64,000 bases of DNA. Source: Selaginella moellendorffii. Taxonomy: Eukaryota; Streptophyta; Lycopodiopsida; Selaginellales; Selaginellaceae. Numbering within the stretch: the stretch's first letter is position 1; every line of letters starts with the position of its first letter. The notes under the pieces were generated by a model. The model worked only from the letters and a program-made list of their open reading frames with translations. It had not been told where the DNA came from and made no database searches. The position numbers and the translations under genes were made by a program. The DNA lies in assembly GCF_000143415.4 (NCBI RefSeq), contig NW_003314317.1:999183-1063182 (forward strand), written 5' to 3'. Below, piece by piece: positions 58,420 through 64,000 of this stretch.

Positions 58420-58968
58420 TTGCATTTTACTCATACTTCAAGCAAAACTGACTTTGGCACGGAATGGACACTTGAGATGAGAAAGCTGCTGCAATTACAT
58501 CATCCCCCTCCGGAGCAAATTCCTGGTAAGAGAAAACTGAAGATTTTCATAAACATTACCACGCTGCAAGTTTCTCGCAGACTATGGAGAATTTCAACCG
58601 AGGCCTCGTCCCTGTTGCATCCCATAAAGGATGAAGATTTTGAGAAATATGAATCACGAACTGGCCATGCTGCACAAAAGATGTTTCTTTCTCGTTTGAT
58701 AGGTTTCTTGTTCTGTTTTAAGTGCACAAACACAATCTCATCACCCACCAGATGGATCTCCGAGACGAACCCGAACTCCCATTGTGTCCATGTGTATTGT
58801 ACTGAAAGATTTCTGGCAACCATGCATCGCATTGCCTTGGCCCATCACAACAGGGATCAGAAAGAAATGGTTATAGAATTGAATTGGCTTCAATTTTCAA
58901 TTTACCTGATAAAATCCAGCACAGTTTCTTGCGATATTTTTGGAAGATCATGGCGATATCCTTCGTGA
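58420..58968. other. Unassigned segment, possible spliced gene on the minus strand
   Basis: A 182-codon frame is open on the plus strand but looks accidental. On the minus strand several exon-like pieces have plausible splice sites (for example an acceptor at the end of a TGGTTGCCAG tract and a donor after GATCCATCTG), and VQYTWTQWEFGFVSEIHLVG is one readable stretch. I recognise no family. It could be an exon set of an unknown gene or a relic. Confidence 0.3.
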
Positions 58969-59054
58969 AGGATGTGAGTAAAAGATCACCCGTCGCGAAG
59001 GTTTTCGTGGATATGCTAGTAGAAGATCATCAACTTACCTTTCAGTTACAATAA

Positions 59055-59131
59055 CCGATCTTAGCTCAGTTGGTAGAGCGGAGGACTGTAGTGTCTCTCA
59101 GACATCCTTAGGTCGCTGGTGGCAGATCGGA
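59055..59131 (+). pseudogene. tRNA-Tyr (GUA) pseudogene with intron, T loop deleted
   Basis: Starts as a standard plant tRNA-Tyr: CCGATCTTAGCTCAGTTGG, anticodon region GGACTGTAG, a 12-nt intron, then ATCCTTAGGTCGCTGGT. The next bases should be the T loop (TTCGAATCC) but the sequence goes straight to GGCAGATCGG. About 8-9 nt are missing, removing the T loop and the pol III B box. The acceptor stem can still pair. Probably not functional. Confidence 0.85.
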
Positions 59132-59220
59132 ACCTTGTCACTCTTACGGGTAAGGGAAGCACTATCGATCTTGCAATGCTTTGAATTTGTGGATCCCAGA
59201 AAAGGAAATCACTTCCCCCA

Positions 59221-60012
59221 CTAATGGTGTTGATCCATCTCTTTGAGCTTCAAGAGCCATCTCCGCCCACCATCGCCAGCTCTGACAGTAATCAGCCGGT
59301 CCAGCGATGGAACCAGCTTCTCCATGTTGAAACTCCGGTTGGCCACCTTTTTGTACCCCATGATCTCCACGAACTTGTCAATCAGCTGCTCCGTCACAGC
59401 CTCCTCGTCCACTCCATCCGGCGATCCCAGCTCCTTGGCCAGCGAGGTCGCCTCCTTCCCCGCGAGGCCACAGCACGGGACAATGTGCGAGAAGTAGCCC
59501 AGGTCCGGCTTGGCATTGAACGCCAATCCATGCGTCGTGACCCCGCCCGTCAGCCGCAATCCAATCGCTCCAATCTGCCGCTGCCGCTCGATCCAGCATC
59601 CAGCCTCGAATGGCACCCTCACCTCGGCATCGATTCCATGGCTCTTGGCCACGCCCAGCATCACGTCCTCGAGCACCTCCAGGAAATTGCGAAGACCCAT
59701 CTCGATTGCGCGGAGGGAGACGATCGGGTAGAGCACGGGCTGGCCTGGGAGATGCATTGTCACCTCGCCGCGGCGGTCCGTGTGGTAGATCTCGATGCCC
59801 AGCCGGCGGAGCTCCGAGTGGGGGGTGAGGATGGCGTGGGAGAGCCTGTGGCGGCCTAGGGTTATGGCGGGCGGGTGCTGCACGGAGATGAGGACGTCGT
59901 CGTGGCCGAGAATGCGGTCCTCCATCACGTAGCGCTGCAGCGCCAGGGCGCGATCGTAGCGCAGCATTCCCACGCGCCATACCTGGAGCTTGCCGGGGCT
60001 CTTCCTGGGCAT
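59221..60012 (-). CDS. LIP2: Lipoyl(octanoyl) transferase, LipB family
   Basis: A single-exon frame of 263 residues from ATG 60012 to TAG at 59221. LipB family members move octanoyl from acyl carrier protein to lipoyl domains of ketoacid dehydrogenases and glycine cleavage H protein, in mitochondria or plastids. Family blocks are clear: SVQHPPAITLGRH, RRGEVTMHLPGQ, IGAIGLRLTGGVTTHGLAFN and the Cys loop HIVPCCGL (Cys180/181). Unusual: Gln146 stands where the family normally has the active-site Lys just before IxxIG, and the RGG(D/E)VT motif reads RRGEVT. No long targeting peptide is evident, although the first residues are basic. Shares a 124-bp upstream region with the helicase gene. Confidence 0.85.
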   Translation of the reverse strand: MPRKSPGKLQVWRVGMLRYDRALALQRYVMEDRILGHDDVLISVQHPPAITLGRHRLSHAILTPHSELRRLGIEIYHTDRRGEVTMHLPGQPVLYPIVSLRAIEMGLRNFLEVLEDVMLGVAKSHGIDAEVRVPFEAGCWIERQRQIGAIGLRLTGGVTTHGLAFNAKPDLGYFSHIVPCCGLAGKEATSLAKELGSPDGVDEEAVTEQLIDKFVEIMGYKKVANRSFNMEKLVPSLDRLITVRAGDGGRRWLLKLKEMDQHH

Positions 60013-60136
60013 GGCCTCTCAGGAGCCCTAAACGGATATGCCGCTGGAATCATTTCAAATTTCCCGCTTTAGTGGTTAATATATAAGCCCTAAACCTTAA
60101 ACCCTACCACAGTGGATTTTCTAGGGTTCTTGCGCC
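60013..60136. promoter_or_regulatory. Bidirectional promoter with TATA box and telo-box
   Basis: 124 bp between the LIP2 and helicase start codons. It contains ATATATAAG (about 60080-60088), AAACCCTA at 60099-60106 and further CCCTAAACC repeats. The telo-box fits a ribosome-biogenesis gene such as the helicase. Confidence 0.55.
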
Positions 60137-62196
60137 ATGGCAATTCGTTTCGATTCCCTGCCCCTGAGCGATCGCACACTGGCGGCTCTCAAGGAATGCA
60201 ATTTCACTCACATGACCGAGGTAAATGCTCGAAAGCGCGATCTCTCTCTCCCTTGGTTTTTGTTTCGTAGATCCAAGCGCGATCCATTCCAAGGCTGTTG
60301 GCGGGGTCGGATGTGCTGGGAGCATCTCGCACTGGCACTGGAAAGACTCTAGCCTTCTTGGTACCGGCATTGGAGCTTCTCAACCGGGTGCAAATCAAGC
60401 CAAGGAATGGGACCGTGGTTCTTATCATCTCCCCTACAAGGGAACTGGCAAGCCAGGTTTATTTCTTTTATTGTTCCTTTTCTTGCTGGTCTATTGCTTC
60501 GATTGACACTCTTATCTATGATCGATCGGCAGATCCACGGAGTTGCATCCAAACTTATGTCAGCGCACAGCCAGACGCATATGGTTATCACTGGAGGCTT
60601 GAACCGTAAAGTCGAAGCTGTGAAGCTCAAGGCTGGAGTGAACCTTTTGGTTGCTACTCCTGGCAGGCTCCTGGATCATCTCAGGAGCACTGCCGGATGG
60701 ATCTATCACAACTTGAAGGTGTTGTTCTATGTCTGGTTTGTTTTTCCATTCTACCCTGACCTTCTTTTCCAGTACTTGGTGATCGATGAAGCGGACCGGT
60801 TGCTTGACATCGGGTTTGAAGAGGACATGAATCAAATTCTTCGTTTCTTTCAGGCATTCTTTTCTCTATCTAAATCATGATCGCGACGAGTCTAAGGCTC
60901 CCTGCCTACTGCAGAATACAAAGCGACAGACTGTGCTCTTTTCTGCGACTCTATCAGAGAAGGCGAGCCTTGGTCTTTTTTTCTTGGGTTTCTCACTGAC
61001 ACTCTCCCAATACCCAGGTAAAACAGCTTGCGAACTTGTCGCTGAAGGATCCAACGTACATCGGGGTGGAGTCCATTGAGCAATCGACTGTACAAGGTTT
61101 GGAGCAAGGCTACTGGGTGGTGCCACTCGAGAAGCGGCTCTTACTTCTCATCTCATCCCTGTACAGAAGTAAGAAAAAGAAGGTGAGGAAGTCGAGCTGA
61201 TTAGTTCAACTGATGAGTTCTTCTACTTCTACATCACCTTTTTTCTTGTGCAGGTGATGGTCTTCTTCTCCTCGTGTAACTCAGTCAAGTTCCACTTCGA
61301 ACTGTTTTGCCACATTGGCTTGGAGTGCCTGAGCATCCACGGGAAGCAGAAGCAATCGACGAGGACTTCTGCCTTCACGGAGTTTTGTGCCGCGGAAAAT
61401 GGCCTCCTTCTTTGTACTGATGTTGCAGCCCGTGGCCTGGACATTCCTGCCGTTGTAAGTATTCTTTGCAAGATGTATGATGGTAGTAATTACCACAGAG
61501 TTGCAGGACTGGATTATCCAGTATGATCCTCCTCCTGATCCGAAGGTCGGTTTCTTCCTGATTTTCTTGTTTGTAACATGCTGATCTTTCAGGAGTATAT
61601 CCACCGAGTTGGCCGGACTGCTCGGGGAGAGGGTGCCCGTGGCCGAGCTTTATTGTTTCTGCTGCCTCAGGAGCTCCTGTTTACTTCTGACCTTAAGGTA
61701 TATGTCTTTTGCTTTTCAATGTTTTCTTACTCCATTTCCTTAGCGTTCTAGAGTCCCCATAAAGCTGTGGCCAAGCTCGAAGCCGCTGAACATTCAAACC
61801 TTCCTTGTATGTATGCACTCTCACGTCGTTTCTTCCTTTTCTAAGTATCTCTCTTTCGTTTTGTGTGGCAGGAAACTCAGATACTCAAGATCCAAGGCAT
61901 GCAGCGCTTGGCAGCGGACGCCTTCAAGTCTTACCTGCGCTCGTATCAGGCGCACACGGCCGCCTTTGACATCCACAAGCTAGACTTGCAGGTTAAGTTT
62001 TTCCTTTTTTGTTTGTGCCGGTTAGCGAAGTGTTGCTGCCTCGCAGGCTCTTGCAGCATCGTTTTGCCTCAAGTCGATCCCGCCCAGCTGCACCAGCATT
62101 CACAGCAACGCAGCCAAGCACAGAAAGAAGAGAAAGGGAGCAGGGCATGCGTTTAGTGCTGAAGACCCTTACGGGAAACGGAGTAAACAAGGGTAA
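60137..62196 (+). CDS. DEAD-box RNA helicase, HAS1/DDX18 type
   Basis: Twelve exons: 60137-60220, 60271-60456, 60533-60718, 60773-60853, 60915-60962, 61018-61182, 61254-61454, 61507-61545, 61593-61697, 61744-61806, 61872-61991, 62047-62196; about 475 residues, every junction phase 0. The introns after exons 4 and 5 have GC donors. Motifs in order: Q motif (IQARSIP), Walker A (ASRTGTGKT), [20 protein letters not shown] variant [30 protein letters not shown] and [11 protein letters not shown]-terminal RHDDX-type extension (FDIHKLDLQ) and a basic tail follow. Compared with yeast and human HAS1 the long acidic N-terminus is missing and the segment after NIQTFL is shortened. Expected role: nucleolar large-subunit rRNA maturation. 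Confidence 0.88.
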
Positions 62197-62282
62197 ACGA
62201 TGTAGAAACTTTAGAATGACAACAATGTCAATGAGAAGTGGACATTGGCAGTCAAATCTATGCTTACTAATCTCAAACTCAT

Positions 62283-62560
62283 CTAAAACAGAAGCTCTAG
62301 CGCGTCGCTGGAATGCCCACACCGGGCATACGACGCTAGCATGGAATTCCAAGCGGCTTCCGCGGATGAATGATCGCCTTGAGCAAAAAAGATTTCTTCC
62401 GCGCGATCCACCTGGTTGAATCTGCCATGAGCCACATACACGAGAATATCCATCGCGAACCTGGATTGATTCTTGGGTCCAAACACGCAATTCCGGCTCT
62501 GCTTCTTCTGGATGATGCTGATTGCCACCAACCTTCATACCAGCACCTGGGAAGTTTCGT
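62283..62560 (-). pseudogene. PPR gene remnant
   Basis: The minus strand reads AAWNSMLASYARCGHSSDAL and, upstream, a degenerate repeat with VYVAHGRFNQVDRAEEIFF, then a stop. This is one to two PPR units with no start and no continuation. It lies directly behind the helicase gene in the opposite orientation. Confidence 0.7.
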
Positions 62561-62647
62561 TCGAGAAGCCTCTGATGGTACACATAATAGTTTGAACATA
62601 GCTTAAGAAAACATTTGACGCGGCTCTAGAGGCCTGGACAAAAAACA

Positions 62648-62962
62648 ATGGGAGCTCCTGTGTTTGCACCGACCGGAGCGGAAGAAAACTCCAATGATGG
62701 AGGTAATTCTCTCGATGTTGCGGTTGCAGCTCAAGACGAGGATGGATCGCAATGCAAGGATGAGGGAGAGCAAGAAGATGGACTGCAATGCAACGATGCG
62801 GGAGAAGAAGATGGATTGCGATGCAACGAGACACTTCAAGATCACGAAGATGACGACGACGTGCTTCGAGAGCTCCTCCTCGATGCTGGCTTTGAGTACG
62901 GGTCTGGATCTGCCGATCATCTCAAGGCGCAAGATCAGGAAGTGTCCGAGGTCGACATATGA
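62648..62962 (+). CDS. Small acidic protein with an internal repeat, uncertain
   Basis: A 104-residue frame from ATG 62648 to TGA 62960. It is very acidic with an EEDGLxCN-type unit repeated about three times (DGSQCKDEG, DGLQCNDAG, DGLRCNETL) and a run DHEDDDDVLRELLLDAGFEY near the end. No known domain. The codon pattern is reasonable, but the repeat could by itself keep the frame open. Confidence 0.35.
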   Translation: MGAPVFAPTGAEENSNDGGNSLDVAVAAQDEDGSQCKDEGEQEDGLQCNDAGEEDGLRCNETLQDHEDDDDVLRELLLDAGFEYGSGSADHLKAQDQEVSEVDI

Positions 62963-64000
62963 ATGATCTGTAATTTTTCTTCATTGCATCCAACGATCCC
63001 CTTTGAGGCGATGACGATGATGGATAATCTCGTGCATGTACATAACTTATAGCACTGAAAAATCATGTGTCACGAGGATTCATCTTGCTCTTGCTGTACA
63101 GAAAACAACTGCTAATGTATACACTATAATATATGACATGTTGTGGAGTGATCCTCAAAGCGACTGCATGGAGGTTTCGTCCAAGCTTTTTCAGCTCTCA
63201 AACTATTAATTCTTCAGGTAGAGTGGGCTGTGCACAAGGCAAATAAATATAGGAAGAACCTTTCAGTCAAAACGGTGGAGAAGATGACAAATTTCAAGGA
63301 TTTGGATGCTGCTGTATGTGAAATCTCGAGGGGGGAACCTTTGCACTCTTGCTCTGTTGTCTCTTTGCATCGGACTAGTGATAGCCTTTCCTCTGTTCTT
63401 CCAGTTTTTCGTAAATGTAAATCTTGTGCAAACATGCTCCAGCAATTCACGAAGCTCTTTCCCAATTTTAAAGGAAGAGATTGTGGTAGCTGAAGTAGCA
63501 TCGCTTTGACTGGATTGTAACTCAAAGTCTTTCCTCACTGCTGGAATTCTATCTTTCTTTGTTTTTACCCAGCGTGCATATTCTATATATATTCATCTTC
63601 AACTTGTGCATGGGGATTCAACTCCTACGAAAATGTCGCATTCCTGGATCATCCTGGCAAGCTAAAAAGTTTGTCTAGACGATATTGTGGATCAGTTTCT
63701 TACTCTTCAAAGTCCTGTTTTGACTCCACTCTTTTGTCCCATACGCCGCCAAAGAGACAAAATCATTTTCCGCAATCACAATGCTGGTCGTACAAAAAAA
63801 TTTAACCTCAAGAGACTGGAGCTCAAGTCCCTGGAATTGGGAAATCTTTTTCTTATCACATTTCAAATGCAACAGAATAGTATTGTTTAAAAAGAAACGC
63901 GTAGAAGAAATCTTTTGTACGAAAAGCTTGCTACGTAGGCACACATCACTCTCTCTCAATTTGACCAATTCTTCGTGTGGTGTCTCACTATGTATGGATT
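62963..64000. other. Window end: no firm gene
   Basis: A frame at about 63221-63493, preceded by a TTAATTCTTCAG acceptor-like sequence, reads KANKYRKNLSVKTVEKMTNF and later RKCKSCANMLQQF. It might be an exon of a gene running out of the window or a relic. The rest is AT-rich with nothing recognised. Confidence 0.35.

Noticed and set aside
58420-58968. 182-residue plus-strand protein
   Set aside because: No recognisable domain, no promoter or start context, and the minus strand is at least as exon-like; recorded only as an unassigned segment.

Overview
This is plant nuclear DNA, most likely from a lycophyte such as Selaginella (inferred from gene content and from very short introns of about 40-75 bp; not tested). 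Pointers to a land plant are a plant telomere-type TTTAGGG tract, PLS-type PPR proteins, a GRAS regulator, a cysteine-rich receptor kinase with a single Gnk2 domain, a thylakoid-lumen DEG protease and intron-type tRNA-Tyr remains. A 100-N assembly gap lies at 33725-33824.

Layout. 1-3214 is AT-rich, decayed repeat DNA. 3215-18911 is a three-level nest of LTR elements, each level closed by its own 5-bp target-site duplication: an outer element (AACAC), a small TRIM-like element inside it (CTTGT) and a young element inside that (TACTT). All lie on the minus strand and none carries a gag or pol gene. The internal DNA is built from closely packed short hairpins, and the LTRs carry GC-rich minisatellites that create long but meaningless open frames. 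18912-23560 is decayed repeat DNA. 23560-28510 holds an intact receptor-kinase gene, a truncated copy of it, two broken copies of a small cysteine-rich peptide gene and scrambled PPR pieces.

29873-42551 is the most unusual part. Two large divergent genes, one with a transposase-like motif set and one joining a ParB-like region to an FCP/SCP-type phosphatase domain, sit in an island holding about 20 copies of a 22-bp palindrome seen nowhere else in the window. Several copies lie just upstream of 3' splice sites in very short introns, and four lie in frame inside coding sequence. This may be an undescribed mobile unit with its own introner-like repeat.

42950-45480 is a dead Ty3/gypsy element. 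45736-62196 is dense, ordinary gene space: two PPR genes flanking a GRAS gene, DEG8-like protease, ZCCHC17-like S1/zinc-knuckle protein, a three-pass membrane protein, a GIY-YIG-like protein, tRNA-Ser(GCU), a tRNA-Tyr pseudogene, lipoyltransferase and a HAS1/DDX18 RNA helicase. Two gene pairs there (DEG8/ZCCHC17-like and LIP2/HAS1) share short bidirectional promoters with telo-box motifs. The last 1.8 kb holds a PPR relic and one uncertain small acidic reading frame.
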